Assembly (NCBI RefSeq): GCF_001262635.1
Contig: NZ_JXYH01000013.1
Coordinates: forward strand, 1 to 64,000
From: Aestuariivita boseongensis
GTDB taxonomy: Bacteria; Pseudomonadota; Alphaproteobacteria; Rhodobacterales; Rhodobacteraceae
Length of the DNA stretch: 64,000 nt
Reading direction: 5' to 3'
The notes under the pieces were generated by a model that did no database searches, was not told where the DNA came from, and was given only the letters and a program-made list of their open reading frames with translations. Made by a program: the position numbers and the translations under genes. Shown here one piece after another: positions 41,905-51,129 of this stretch (its first letter is position 1; the number at the start of each line of letters is the position of its first letter).

Positions 41905-43193
41905 CCGCATTGCTTTTCGAAAACGCCCGGCTCATTGACCCCGAGGCCGGAACCGTCACAACCGGCTGGCTGCATGTCCGCGATGGCGTGATCGCAGCCA
42001 CCGGCACCGGCCCGACCGAGCTGGGACAGGGTGAAACCGTCATCGACTGCAACGGCAAGTACCTTGCCCCCGGCATCGTCGATATCGGTGTGAAGGTCTG
42101 CGAGCCGGGCGAACGGCACAAGGAAAGCTACCGATCGGCCGGGCTGGCGGCGGCGGCGGGCGGGGTGACCACCATGGTCACGCGCCCCGACACGACGCCT
42201 GCCACCGACACGCCCGAAACGCTGGAATTCGTCCGCCGCCGCGCGAACGAGGCCGCCCCGGTGAACGTCCTGCCCATGGCCGCGCTCACCAAAGGGCGCG
42301 AAGGCCGGGAGATGACCGAGATCGGGTTTCTCATGGACGCCGGCGCGGTGGCCTTCACCGATTGCGACCACGTGGTGCGCGACACCAAAGTCTTTGCCCG
42401 CGCGCTCACCTATGCCCGCTCCTGCGGGGCGCTGGTCATCGCCCATCCGCAGGAACCGGGCCTGTCAGCGGGGGCGGCGGCCACCTCGGGCAAATTCGCC
42501 TCGCTTCGGGGTCTTCCGGCGGTTTCACCCATGGCCGAACGCATGGGGCTGGATCGTGACGTCGCGCTCATCGAAATGACTGGCGCGCGCTATCACGCCG
42601 ACCAGATCACCACCGCCCGCGCCCTGCCCGCGCTGGAGCGTGCCAAGAAGAACGGCTTTGACATCACCGCCGGCGTTTCGATCCACCATCTGACGCTGAA
42701 CGAACTGGACGTGGCCGATTACCGGACCTTCTTCAAAGTCAAACCACCGCTCCGCTCGGAAGACGACCGGATGGCGGTGGTCGAGGCTGTGGGATCGGGC
42801 CTGATCGACATCATCTCGTCGATGCACACGCCGCAGGACGAGGAAAGCAAACGCCTGCCCTTTGAAGAGGCCGCCAGTGGTGCCGTCGCGCTCGAAACGC
42901 TGCTGCCCGCCGCGATGCGCCTTTACCACGCAGGTCAGCTTGATCTGCCGCAGCTGTTTCGCGCCATGGCGCTCAACCCCGCGAAACGGCTGGGCCTGCC
43001 CTCGGGCCGGATCACCGCCGGAGCACCTGCGGATCTAGTGCTGTTCGATCCGGATGTGCCTTTCATCCTGGACCGCTCCACGCTTCTGTCGAAATCGAAA
43101 AACACACCCTTTGACGGCCAGCGCATGCAGGGCCGGGTGCTGGCCACCTATGTGGCCGGGCAATCTGTTTATGAAAGGTCATCCCATGCCTGA
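41901..43193 (+). CDS. Non-catalytic dihydroorotase homologue (PyrC-like, PyrX type)
   Basis: A 430-residue amidohydrolase-fold protein co-linear with class I dihydroorotases ([32 protein letters not shown]-like [43 protein letters not shown]). The metal site is gone: the DxHxH strand reads DIGVKV, and the usual TDHAPH loop reads [13 protein letters not shown]. It should not hydrolyse dihydroorotate. In Pseudomonas and related bacteria such dead subunits build a dodecamer with PyrB, which fits the shared operon. A real dihydroorotase must be encoded elsewhere. Automated annotation will usually call it PyrC. Confidence 0.85.
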   Translation: MTALLFENARLIDPEAGTVTTGWLHVRDGVIAATGTGPTELGQGETVIDCNGKYLAPGIVDIGVKVCEPGERHKESYRSAGLAAAAGGVTTMVTRPDTTPATDTPETLEFVRRRANEAAPVNVLPMAALTKGREGREMTEIGFLMDAGAVAFTDCDHVVRDTKVFARALTYARSCGALVIAHPQEPGLSAGAAATSGKFASLRGLPAVSPMAERMGLDRDVALIEMTGARYHADQITTARALPALERAKKNGFDITAGVSIHHLTLNELDVADYRTFFKVKPPLRSEDDRMAVVEAVGSGLIDIISSMHTPQDEESKRLPFEEAASGAVALETLLPAAMRLYHAGQLDLPQLFRAMALNPAKRLGLPSGRITAGAPADLVLFDPDVPFILDRSTLLSKSKNTPFDGQRMQGRVLATYVAGQSVYERSSHA

Positions 43194-43794
43194 GCTGATC
43201 TCTCCCACCGCCACGCTGATCCTCTGGGCCGTGATCGGCTATCTGCTGGGTTCGGTCCCCTTTGGGGTCGTGCTGTCACGGCTGATGGGTCTGGGCAATC
43301 TGCGCGAGATCGGCTCGGGCAATATCGGTGCCACCAACGTGCTGCGCACGGGCAACAAAACGGCCGCGGCGCTGACGCTGCTGCTGGATGGGGCGAAAGG
43401 TGCAGTCGCGGTGCTTCTGGCGCGGGCCTTTGCGGCCGATGACGCGGTGCAACTGGCGGCACTGGCGGCCTTTATCGGGCATTGCTACCCCGTCTGGCTG
43501 GGCTTCAAGGGCGGCAAGGGGGTGGCGACCTTCCTGGGGATCTGGCTGGCCTATGCCTGGCCGGTGGGTCTGGCCTGCTGCGCGACATGGCTTGCGGTGG
43601 CGGTGCTCAGGCGGATTTCGTCTCTGGCCGCGATCCTGGCGGCGTCGTTCTCGACCATCTATGCCTTTGCGTTCGGAGAGGGTCAGGCGCTTCTGGTGGG
43701 CGCGATCCTCACGCTGCTGGTTTTCTGGCGGCACCGCGCGAATATCTCGCGGCTGAAAGCCGGGACAGAGCCCAGGATCGGCCAGAAGGGATAG
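43186..43794 (+). CDS. plsY: Glycerol-3-phosphate acyltransferase PlsY
   Basis: A 202-residue membrane enzyme that acylates glycerol 3-phosphate with acyl-phosphate, the first step of phospholipid synthesis. The three conserved loops are present: [55 protein letters not shown] and a C-terminal [15 protein letters not shown]. The start overlaps the end of the pyrC-like gene by 8 bp. A four-hairpin array begins directly after its stop. Confidence 0.95.
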   Translation: MPELISPTATLILWAVIGYLLGSVPFGVVLSRLMGLGNLREIGSGNIGATNVLRTGNKTAAALTLLLDGAKGAVAVLLARAFAADDAVQLAALAAFIGHCYPVWLGFKGGKGVATFLGIWLAYAWPVGLACCATWLAVAVLRRISSLAAILAASFSTIYAFAFGEGQALLVGAILTLLVFWRHRANISRLKAGTEPRIGQKG

Positions 43795-43886
43795 GTCTTT
43801 TCTGACCCAGAAAAGACGGGGAATTTGACGCAAATTCCCCCAATTCATGCGTCAGGAATTGGCCGGAAACTGCGTCAGTTTCCGGC
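43795..43886. repeat. Array of four TG-NNN-CA hairpins
   Basis: Hairpins at 43795-43817 (GTCTTTTCTG-acc-), 43818-43840 (GGGGAATTTG-acg-), 43840-43862 (CCAATTCaTG-cgt-, one A/G mismatch) and 43862-43886 (GCCGGAAACTG-cgt-). Centres are 23, 22 and 23 nt apart. The array starts on the base after the plsY stop and ends 5 bp before the convergent gshA stop. Stem types recur in the same order as at 20583 (TTTTCTG first, ATTTG second, GAAACTG later). Confidence 0.87.
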
Positions 43887-43891
43887 ACCCG

Positions 43892-45262
43892 TCAGTACGA
43901 ATATTCCGCGTAGATCCGCGTCAGATCGCCGTTCCAGTCGCCGTGATAATGCTCGAGCAACTCGTCGGCAGGCACTTTGCCGCTCTCCAGGCTTTCTTTC
44001 AGCGCATTGAGGAAATGCGTCTCGTCCGGCACAAGACCGCCCGCGCCGGGACGCGCCCGCGCCTTCAGTCCCGCGTCCGAAATCGCAACGACCTCCTTCG
44101 CCAGCTCCAGCATGTCGATCCCGTCAACCTTGGCCTGCAAAGCGTCCTCGCTCGCCGCGATCCGCAACGCCTCCCGCTGGGCCGAAGTCCAGCCCTTGAC
44201 CAGATCCCACGCAGCGTCGAGCGAGCTTTGGTCATACATCAGGCCCACCCAGAACGCAGGCAGCGCGCAAAGCCTGCGCCACGGGCCGCCATCCGCACCG
44301 CGCATTTCGATAAACTTCTTCACCCGCGCTTCGGGGAAAACCGTGGTCAGGTGATCAGCCCAATCGCTCAGCGTGGGCGTTTCGCCGGGCAGCGCCGGCA
44401 GTTCGCCCTTCAGGAAATCGCGAAACGACATGCCCAGCGCGTTGATGTATTCCCCGTCGCGATAGACGAAATACATCGGCACGTCCAAGGCGTATTGCAC
44501 CCAGGCCTCGAACCCGAATCCCTCGTCAAAGACAAAGGGCAACATCCCTGTACGGTCACTGTCCAGGTCGCGCCAGACGCGCGACCGCCAGCTTTTGTGG
44601 CCATTGGGCTTGCCCTCAAAGAACGGTGAGTTGGCAAACAGCGCCGTCGCCACCGGTTGCAGCGCCAGCGCCACGCGCATCTTCTGCACCATGTCCGCTT
44701 CCGAGCTGAAATCCAGGTTCACCTGCACCGTGCAGGTCCGGCGCATCATCACCCGGCCCATGGTGCCGACCTTCTGCATATAGCCGTCCATCAGCTTGTA
44801 CCGGCCCTTGGGCATCATCGGCATCTCGTCATGGGTCCAGATCGGCGCCGCCCCCAGACCGATGAACCCCACACCGATCTTGTCGGCAATGTCCTTCACA
44901 TCGGCCAGATGCGCGTTCACCTCGTCGCAGGTCTCGTGGATGGTCTCCAGCGGCGCGCCGGACAGTTCCAGCTGCCCGCCAGGTTCAAGCGAGACATTGG
45001 CGCCATCCTTGGTAAGGCCAATCAGCTTGCCGCCCTCTTCCAGCGGGGCCCAGCCGTGACTGTCGCGCAGACCTTCCAGTACCGCCAGGATCGACCGCTC
45101 CCCGTCATAGGGCAGCGGGCGCAGGCTGTCTTTGCAATAGCCAAATTTCTCGTGCTCGGTCCCGATGCGCCACGCGTCTTTCGGCTTGCAGCCCGCGGCC
45201 AGGTATTCGGCCAGTTGCTCATGCCGTTCGATCGGCCCACCGCCAGATTGAGGGATAGACAT
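43892..45262 (-). CDS. gshA: Glutamate-cysteine ligase, plant-type (class 3)
   Basis: A 456-residue ligase of the proteobacterial/plant GCL group: IGTEHEKFGY, LEPGGQLELSGAP, RRTCTVQVNLDFSSEADM and FIEMRGADGGPWRRLCALPAFW. It makes gamma-glutamylcysteine, the first step in glutathione synthesis. The ATG at 45262 (MSIPQSGGGPI) is preferred over a longer frame. No gshB is nearby. It belongs to a minus-strand group with the unknown 45326 gene and rsmE. Confidence 0.95.
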   Translation of the reverse strand: MSIPQSGGGPIERHEQLAEYLAAGCKPKDAWRIGTEHEKFGYCKDSLRPLPYDGERSILAVLEGLRDSHGWAPLEEGGKLIGLTKDGANVSLEPGGQLELSGAPLETIHETCDEVNAHLADVKDIADKIGVGFIGLGAAPIWTHDEMPMMPKGRYKLMDGYMQKVGTMGRVMMRRTCTVQVNLDFSSEADMVQKMRVALALQPVATALFANSPFFEGKPNGHKSWRSRVWRDLDSDRTGMLPFVFDEGFGFEAWVQYALDVPMYFVYRDGEYINALGMSFRDFLKGELPALPGETPTLSDWADHLTTVFPEARVKKFIEMRGADGGPWRRLCALPAFWVGLMYDQSSLDAAWDLVKGWTSAQREALRIAASEDALQAKVDGIDMLELAKEVVAISDAGLKARARPGAGGLVPDETHFLNALKESLESGKVPADELLEHYHGDWNGDLTRIYAEYSY

Positions 45263-45325
45263 GTGCGGGCCTCCGGTCCTGGTCTTCGCATTGCCCGCCA
45301 CCTCTGCGGCGAAATGGCCGGGGTG

Positions 45326-45850
45326 TCAATGGAGGCGCAGATGCACCGGCCGGGTCAAGGCCCGTTCCCAGATCACCACCGGATAGGTCGCTCGGCCGCG
45401 CAATTCGGCCAGCATGCGTTCCGTGCGGATCCCCGGCAGGGCCGCGAAAGCATCGAACAGCTTTTCCGATCCTTCCGCGTTCACGGGGATGTGAAGCGGG
45501 GGGTGTTCCTTGCTTTCCAGAAGCCAATGGGCGGGCTGGGCCGTGGGGTCCAGCGTCAGCCGCTCCATATCGGCCAAGGCCATCACCCCGCCGGACAGTG
45601 GACCGAAATAGGCGATCTGCCCCTCGTCGATGCCCACAACACCCGGACCCCCGCCACCGGTGCGAAACCGGGTGCGCTGAAATCCCACGACAATCAGGCC
45701 CAGCGCCACGACCAGTGCGGCATAACCCAGCCATACGGTCAGCCCGCGCCCTGCCGCCAGATAAAGGCCCAGCGCTCCCAGACCCGTACCCGACAGGATC
45801 TCGCGGAAGCGCCAGAGCGTGGCGCGCGCTTCGGGGCGGACAAAGCTCAT
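45326..45850 (-). CDS. Unknown two-helix membrane protein
   Basis: A 174-residue protein with two helices (about 22-36 and 39-55) then a soluble domain (VVGIDEGQIAYFGPLSGGVMALADMERLTLD ... GSEKLFDAFAALPG) that looks like a membrane-bound PH-like module. I recognise no named family. The ATG at 45850 overlaps the rsmE stop as ATGA, and gshA follows 63 bp later. It may be co-transcribed with both. Confidence 0.75.
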   Translation of the reverse strand: MSFVRPEARATLWRFREILSGTGLGALGLYLAAGRGLTVWLGYAALVVALGLIVVGFQRTRFRTGGGGPGVVGIDEGQIAYFGPLSGGVMALADMERLTLDPTAQPAHWLLESKEHPPLHIPVNAEGSEKLFDAFAALPGIRTERMLAELRGRATYPVVIWERALTRPVHLRLH

Positions 45851-46569
45851 TGCCAATCCCCCAAGGCCTGTTGCCAGACCGTCATCGCCGCCACAGCCGC
45901 CGTATCGGCGCGCAGGATGCGCGGACCCAGGCTGACCACATGGGCGAAAGGCAGCGCGACCAGCCGGGTGCGTTCATCTTGCGAAAACCCGCCCTCCGGC
46001 CCGATCAGGATGGCCCAGGGGCCGGGGCCAGCATCGGCCAGCGTCTTGCCCGCGCCCACCTCAGCCTCGTCGCAGAACATCAGCTGACGGCCCTCGGGCC
46101 AGTGATCCAGCAGGCGGGAGAGCTTTTGCAACTCCGCCACCTCCGGCACGAAGGTGCCGCCGCATTGTTCCGCCGCCTCGACCGCATGGGCCTGCAGCCG
46201 GTCCTGCCGGATCCGTTCGGCGTTGGTGAAATCGGTCTGCACGGGGATAATCCGCGCCGCCCCCATCTCGGCCGCTTTTTCCACGATGAAATCGGTGCGC
46301 GCCTTCTTGATCGGTGCGAAACACAGCCACAGATCGGGCGGCATCTGCAGGGGCTTGGTCTGGGTGGTCACGGAAAGCGTCCCACTGCGCTTGCCCGCGT
46401 CAACAACCTCGGCCAGCCATTCGCCATCGCGCCCGTTAAACAGCGCCACGGTATTGCCCACGCCCTGCCGCATCACGCCGAACAGGTAATGCGCCTGCTC
46501 GCGCGTCAAAGGAACTGATTGCCCCTGCCCCAACTGGTGATCTACATAAAGCCGGATTTTCGCAGTCAT
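45847..46569 (-). CDS. rsmE: 16S rRNA (uracil(1498)-N(3))-methyltransferase RsmE
   Basis: A 240-residue SPOUT methyltransferase: N-terminal PUA-like domain (HYLFGVMRQGVGNTVALFNG), then the knotted domain with KKARTDFIVEKAAEMGAARIIP, LIGPEGGFSQDE and SLGPRILRADTAAVA, which bind SAM. It methylates U1498 in the decoding region of 16S rRNA. Its ATG lies only 12 bp from that of divergent ubiA, so each promoter must lie within the other gene's start. Confidence 0.95.
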   Translation of the reverse strand: MTAKIRLYVDHQLGQGQSVPLTREQAHYLFGVMRQGVGNTVALFNGRDGEWLAEVVDAGKRSGTLSVTTQTKPLQMPPDLWLCFAPIKKARTDFIVEKAAEMGAARIIPVQTDFTNAERIRQDRLQAHAVEAAEQCGGTFVPEVAELQKLSRLLDHWPEGRQLMFCDEAEVGAGKTLADAGPGPWAILIGPEGGFSQDERTRLVALPFAHVVSLGPRILRADTAAVAAMTVWQQALGDWQ

Positions 46570-46581
46570 GAGACCTTAGAT

Positions 46582-47544
46582 ATGCAAGGCCAGGCGCCAA
46601 CACCAGATGGACAAGTCGCGGATGCGGTAAAAGACAATTGGGTCGACCGCTGGGCGCCCGCCGCCACGCGGCCCTATCTGAGGCTCAGCCGCGCAGACCG
46701 GCCCATCGGCACATGGCTGTTGCTGATCCCCTGCTGGTGGGGCCTGGCGCTGGCCATTCTGCATAATGGCCAGCCCTGGCTTGAGGATGCGTGGATCGCG
46801 CTTGGTTGTGCGATTGGCGCGTTCCTGATGCGCGGGGCGGGCTGCACCTGGAATGACATCACCGATCGGGATTTTGACGGGTCGGTCGCGCGGACCGCTT
46901 CGCGGCCCATCCCCTCGGGCCAGGTCAGCGTCAAGGGCGCGGTGATCTGGATGTGCATGCAGGCGCTGATCGCTTTCGGGATTCTGTTGACCTTCAACAT
47001 CACGGCAATTGGCCTGGGCATCCTGTCGCTTCTTCCGGTGGCCATCTATCCCTTTGCGAAACGCTTCACCTGGTGGCCACAAATCTTCTTGGGGCTGGCC
47101 TTCAACTGGGGCGCTTTGCTGGCCTGGGCCGCGCATACCGGCAGCCTGCATCCCGCGCCCGTGGTGCTGTATCTGGCAGGGATCGTCTGGACGCTGTTCT
47201 ATGACACGATCTATGCCCTGCAGGATGCCGAGGATGATGCCCTGATCGGCATCAAATCCACCGCGCGGCTTTTCGGCGAAAACTCGCCCACCTGGCTCAG
47301 GCGGTTTCTGGTGGGCACGCTGGTCCTTTTGGCGACTGCAATCGTGCTGGCGCTGATGCCTGACGCGAACCCTCTGGTGCTGGTGATCGCGCTGGCAGGC
47401 CCGTGGGCCATGGGGTTTCACATGACCTGGCAGTTGCGCCGGCTGGACATGGACGACCACCAGCGCCTGCTTCACCTCTTCCGGTCGAACCGGGATGCGG
47501 GGCTGATCCCGCTGGCCTTCCTGTGCGTCGCCATCCTGATGTGA
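46582..47544 (+). CDS. ubiA: 4-hydroxybenzoate polyprenyltransferase UbiA
   Basis: A 320-residue integral membrane prenyltransferase. The two Asp-rich motifs that bind Mg-diphosphate are NDITDRDFD (in GAGCTWNDITDRDFDGSVART) and DAEDD (in YALQDAEDDALIGIKSTA). It attaches the isoprenoid tail to 4-hydroxybenzoate in ubiquinone synthesis. The N-terminal 45 residues are soluble. The ATG at 46582 is the first reasonable start after rsmE's; longer in-frame starts would run into rsmE. Confidence 0.94.
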   Translation: MQGQAPTPDGQVADAVKDNWVDRWAPAATRPYLRLSRADRPIGTWLLLIPCWWGLALAILHNGQPWLEDAWIALGCAIGAFLMRGAGCTWNDITDRDFDGSVARTASRPIPSGQVSVKGAVIWMCMQALIAFGILLTFNITAIGLGILSLLPVAIYPFAKRFTWWPQIFLGLAFNWGALLAWAAHTGSLHPAPVVLYLAGIVWTLFYDTIYALQDAEDDALIGIKSTARLFGENSPTWLRRFLVGTLVLLATAIVLALMPDANPLVLVIALAGPWAMGFHMTWQLRRLDMDDHQRLLHLFRSNRDAGLIPLAFLCVAILM

Positions 47545-47632
47545 TTGCGCCTGTCGCGCGCAGGGCGTATCAACCTGCCCGAGACCCCGGGATGGGGCCC
47601 GCAGCGCCTGTAACCTAAAGACGAAAGTGCCG

Positions 47633-49531
47633 ATGCGCCTGTCCTCTGTTCTGATCGTGACTGCCATGTTCACCGGCGCAGCCGTGCTGAGCCTTGTGAC
47701 GGCGTCCTTCTCGGTCCGGGTGATCGAGGAAAGTTCCGAGATCAATGTGCGCCGCACGCTGGACGAGGCGCAGATGACATGGGCCGAAGTGCAGGCCGAT
47801 GGTCTGACCGTGACCCTGTCGGGCACAGCCCCGACCGAGGCCGCCCGGTTTCGGGCGATCAGCACAACCGGCACCGTGGTGGGTGCGGCGCGTATCATCG
47901 ACAGTATGGGCGTGACTGCCACCGACAGCATCGTGGCCCCGCGCTTTTCGGTCGAAATCCTGCGCAATGACAGCGGGATTTCGATCATCGGGTTGATCCC
48001 CGCCTCGACCGACCGGGCCGCGATCCTGTCACGGATGGAGGCGCTGGTGGATGACCAGCCGGTTACTGACCTGCTGGAAACCGCCGATTACGTGCCGCCG
48101 ACGGGTTGGGAAGATGCGCTGGGTTTCGCGCTGACGGCTTTGTCAGCGCTGCCGCGGTCCAAGATTTCGGTCGATGCGGGGCAGATCGACATCACCGCGA
48201 TTGCCGACAGCGCCGAGGAAAAGGCCGAAATGGAAAAGCTGCTGGAGGCCCGCGTGCCCCCGGCTCTGCGCATGGCCATGGATATCGCGGCGCCGCGTCC
48301 GGTGATCACACCCTTCACCCTGCGGTTCGTGCTGGATGAAACGGGCGGGCGGTTCGACGCCTGTTCCGCCCAGGACGAAGAAGCGCAGGCGCGCATTCTG
48401 GAAGCCGCGGTCCAGGCCGGGCTGACGGGCGAAGCGCGCTGCACCGTGGGCATGGGCGTGCCAACCCCCCGCTGGGCCGAGGCGGCCGAGCTGGCTTTGG
48501 CCGCGCTGGCCGAGCTGGGCGCGGGATCGGTCACGTTTTCGGATGCCGACATCACACTGGCCGCCGTGCAGGGCACATCGCAAGCCCAGTTCGACCGCGT
48601 CGTGGGGGAGCTGGAGAACGCCCTGCCGGATGTCTTTGCCCTGTTTGCCACGCTGCCGCCGCCTCAGGACGCAACTGTGGAAGGGCCGCCGGAATTCACT
48701 GCAACACTCAGCCCCGAAGGCTTGGTGCAGCTGCGCGGGCGGCTCAGCGATCCGGCCCTGCGCGAACTGGCCGACAGCTATGCCAAGGCGCGGTTCGGAT
48801 CGGCCAGCGTCTATACCGCCGCGCGGGTGGTCGAGGGGCTCCCTGCCGACTGGCCGGTGCGCGTTCTGTCGGGTCTTGAGGCGTTGTCGAAACTGGAAAA
48901 CGGCGTGCTGCGCGTGACGCCTGACAATGTGTCGGTTCAGGGGATGACCCATGACGAAGGGGCCAATGCCGCCATCGCGGGGCTGTTGTCGGACAAGCTG
49001 GGCGGCGCCGAGCGGTTCGAGATCGACGTGATCTTCCGCGAGCCGCCCCCGCCCACCGATATCCCGCCCACGCCCGAGGAATGCGAAGCCGGTCTTGCCG
49101 ATATCATGACCGAAGGCCGCATCACCTTCGAGCCGGGATCGGCCACGATCACCGCAAGCTCTCTGGATACGATGAACGCGATTGCGGATCTTCTGGACCA
49201 GTGCGGCGACATCCGGATCGAGATTCAGGGCCACACAGACAGCCAGGGCCGCGAGGTGATGAACGAACAGCTGAGCCAGGCACGCGCCCAGTCGGTTCTG
49301 AACGAATTGCGCGCGCGGCGCATCCTGACCACGAATTTCACGGCAAAAGGCTATGGTGAAACCCGGCCCATTGCCGATAATGACACCGAAGAGGGGCGCG
49401 AGGCGAACCGCCGGATCGAATTCCGTCTGATCCGGCCCGAGCCGTCGGTTCCCGAAGCACAAAAAACACTGGACGAGATTGCAGAGGACCCGGACGTCTC
49501 TGCCGAGGGAACGAGCGATGAACAGAACTGA
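47633..49531 (+). CDS. OmpA-family protein with BON-like repeats
   Basis: A 632-residue envelope protein. A signal anchor (about 1-28) is followed by several repeats of about 70-80 residues with alternating strands and helices (for example VQADGLTVTLSGTAPTEAARFRA, FSVEILRNDSGISIIGLIP, EGPPEFTATLSPEGLVQLRGRLSD) that look like BON domains. The C-terminal OmpA domain (about 485-600) has FEPGSATI and GHTDSQGREVMNEQLSQARAQSVLNEL, the peptidoglycan-binding pattern. It probably links peptidoglycan to lipid or other envelope parts. The ATG at 47633 follows an in-frame GTG two codons earlier. It overlaps the next gene by 14 bp. Confidence 0.85.
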   Translation: MRLSSVLIVTAMFTGAAVLSLVTASFSVRVIEESSEINVRRTLDEAQMTWAEVQADGLTVTLSGTAPTEAARFRAISTTGTVVGAARIIDSMGVTATDSIVAPRFSVEILRNDSGISIIGLIPASTDRAAILSRMEALVDDQPVTDLLETADYVPPTGWEDALGFALTALSALPRSKISVDAGQIDITAIADSAEEKAEMEKLLEARVPPALRMAMDIAAPRPVITPFTLRFVLDETGGRFDACSAQDEEAQARILEAAVQAGLTGEARCTVGMGVPTPRWAEAAELALAALAELGAGSVTFSDADITLAAVQGTSQAQFDRVVGELENALPDVFALFATLPPPQDATVEGPPEFTATLSPEGLVQLRGRLSDPALRELADSYAKARFGSASVYTAARVVEGLPADWPVRVLSGLEALSKLENGVLRVTPDNVSVQGMTHDEGANAAIAGLLSDKLGGAERFEIDVIFREPPPPTDIPPTPEECEAGLADIMTEGRITFEPGSATITASSLDTMNAIADLLDQCGDIRIEIQGHTDSQGREVMNEQLSQARAQSVLNELRARRILTTNFTAKGYGETRPIADNDTEEGREANRRIEFRLIRPEPSVPEAQKTLDEIAEDPDVSAEGTSDEQN

Positions 49532-49844
49532 GTTTATCCTGACAACAGCCATCATTCTGTTCGTGGCCTTCGCCCTGGGCTGGTTCGCCAATTGGCTGGT
49601 GCATCGCTTTTCGCGCGTCTCGTCCGCCGATATCGGGGAACTGGATCGGATGAGCCAGGAGCTGCACGAGGCCGAGGAAACCCGCGATCAGGCCATCACC
49701 TATCTGCAGCAGCGCGAGGCAGAGCTGACCAATCAGTTAAGCCAGACCGAAGCGGAACTGAGCGCTGCAATGGAAGGCCTGCGCGACGCCCGGTTCGAGG
49801 CCGAAGAGCTGCGCAGTGAATTGGAGCGCGCCCGGCAGGCGTGA
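49518..49844 (+). CDS. Membrane-anchored coiled-coil protein
   Basis: A 108-residue protein with one N-terminal helix (about 5-25) and a continuous charged coiled coil (about 40-105, Glu/Arg/Gln heptads). It starts within the last codons of the OmpA/BON gene and is surely co-transcribed with it. Function unknown; a cell-envelope spacer or partner of the OmpA-like protein is plausible. Confidence 0.8.
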   Translation: MNRTEFILTTAIILFVAFALGWFANWLVHRFSRVSSADIGELDRMSQELHEAEETRDQAITYLQQREAELTNQLSQTEAELSAAMEGLRDARFEAEELRSELERARQA

Positions 49845-50120
49845 TCGCTGCGAAACGCGGGCGATTTTTCATTATCCGACAGGGTGAAACGGGCGCATCT
49901 CAGGATGCAGGCCGATTTTTGCCGACTCTGATTTGCGATTTCTTAAAAGCAACGCGATAGTGCCACGCGACGCCGCGACCCTTGCGGCTTGTATGGCCAG
50001 CGGGATCACCAAAGGTCAGTGTTTTTTTTACCGGGATCGGACGGGCAAGTGCCCTTGCGTGTCCCGGACCATGGTTCGGGTTATCACATTCATATCACAC
50101 AACCGAAAGGTCGTTTTGTC
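49845..50120. other. 276-bp intergenic region before the Gly/Asn-rich gene
   Basis: No convincing gene. The segment contains a T8 run at 50024-50031 and an 18-bp near-perfect palindrome (50063-50080, CCCGGACCATGGTTCGGG, with one G.T pair). The end (50081-50120) is AT-richer with TTATCAC and CATATCAC just before AAAGG. It probably carries the end of the OmpA operon and the promoter and leader of the next gene. Confidence 0.5.
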
Positions 50121-51071
50121 ATGCGCAATCTGTCTCGTCCTCTTGTGTCGGCCGTTCTGGCGGCCGCTGTATTTTCCGCCCCCTATACGCTGGCTGTCAC
50201 TGCGCTGACGCTGTCGGCCAAGGAAGCCTCTGCCAATAACGGAAACGGAAATGGCAATGGCGGGAATGGCAATGGCGGCAACGGCGGCAATGGAAACGGG
50301 GGCAATGGCAACGGCGGGAACGGAAACGGGAACGGCGGGAATGGCGGCAATGGAAATGGCAACGGCAATGGTGGCGCGGCCTCGGCCAGTGCGTCGAACG
50401 GGAATGGCAACAGCGCCAATGCCAATGGCAACGGACAATCCGCGCGGGGGGCTATCGCATCCAGCCTCAAGGGTCTGAACGCCGCCCATGCCAGCGCAAC
50501 CGCCCGCGCCAATGCAGCGCCCAACAGCCGCGTGGGCCGGGTCGAGACCTATGCCCAGATGACCCAGGGCGTCATCGACTTGACGAACGAGTTGAACGAC
50601 CTGCTGAGCCAGGTGGATGAGAACGTGCCTACGACCGAGCAATTCGTGGACGACAATATCAGCCAGAACGCCACGGTTTCCGCCGATGACATCGCCAATG
50701 CGATTGACGCGCTGGACCCCAACTCATCCAGCTATAGCGATGATCTGGCGGCCATCGCGGCGGATCTGACAGGGCTGGATCCCACCGACCCCAACAATGC
50801 GCAGGCTCTGGCCGATCTGGCCGACAGCATCGACGCCACCGTGACCGCCCAGAACGAGCAGGAAGCCATTGCCGCGCAGATCGCGCAGGTCGAAAACGAT
50901 CTGGATGACCAGCGCGATGATCAGCTGGCCGCGCTGACCCGCGCCTATGCGCCCAACAACGTGGCGGAACTGGACCAGGAATCGCTGGAGGCGCTGAACG
51001 GAATGCTGGGGCTGGATACTTCGGCCATTCCGGATGTCACGCAGGCGTCCAGCAGCTTCCCGTCACGCTAA
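50121..51071 (+). CDS. Exported Gly/Asn-repeat protein
   Basis: A 316-residue protein. A signal peptide (1-38, cut near SAKEASA) precedes a repeat region of GNGNGG units (about 39-87), an Ala/Ser/Asn linker, and a conserved module SSLKGLNAAHASATARANAAPNSRVGRVETY that I have seen in other alphaproteobacterial exported proteins of unknown function. The acidic C-terminus (about 150-316) is rich in Asp, Ala and Leu (DDIANAIDALDP, DPTDPNNAQALADLADS) and predicted helical. There are no Cys and no catalytic motif. A secreted or surface structural protein is likely. A strong terminator follows. Confidence 0.8.
   Translation: MRNLSRPLVSAVLAAAVFSAPYTLAVTALTLSAKEASANNGNGNGNGGNGNGGNGGNGNGGNGNGGNGNGNGGNGGNGNGNGNGGAASASASNGNGNSANANGNGQSARGAIASSLKGLNAAHASATARANAAPNSRVGRVETYAQMTQGVIDLTNELNDLLSQVDENVPTTEQFVDDNISQNATVSADDIANAIDALDPNSSSYSDDLAAIAADLTGLDPTDPNNAQALADLADSIDATVTAQNEQEAIAAQIAQVENDLDDQRDDQLAALTRAYAPNNVAELDQESLEALNGMLGLDTSAIPDVTQASSSFPSR
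50236..50375 (+). repeat. GGNAAYGG-type tandem codon repeats
   Basis: This coding segment is built from about 23 short units such as ggcaatggc, ggaaacggg and ggcggcaat, translating to Gly-Asn repeats. Units vary at third positions, so the array is selected at the protein level or is old, yet close enough to allow slippage in length. Confidence 0.85.
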
Positions 51072-51094
51072 GCCGCCCCGCTTTTTTTGCAACA

Positions 51095-51127
51095 CGCCCG
51101 GCCCTGCCTGCAGCGGCCGGGCGTTTT
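51095..51127. terminator. Intrinsic terminator between the Gly/Asn-rich gene and moaE
   Basis: A perfect 9-bp stem CGCCCGGCC/GGCCGGGCG with an 11-nt loop is followed by TTTTCGTT, 23 bp after the stop. It is a classic Rho-independent terminator for the plus-strand gene, and its stem could also serve the convergent moaE. Confidence 0.85.
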
Positions 51128-51129
51128 CG

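Noticed and set aside
50236-50375. Reading the GGNAAYGG array as a non-coding satellite
   Set aside because: It is in frame with a signal peptide and a conserved downstream domain, so it is coding low-complexity sequence.
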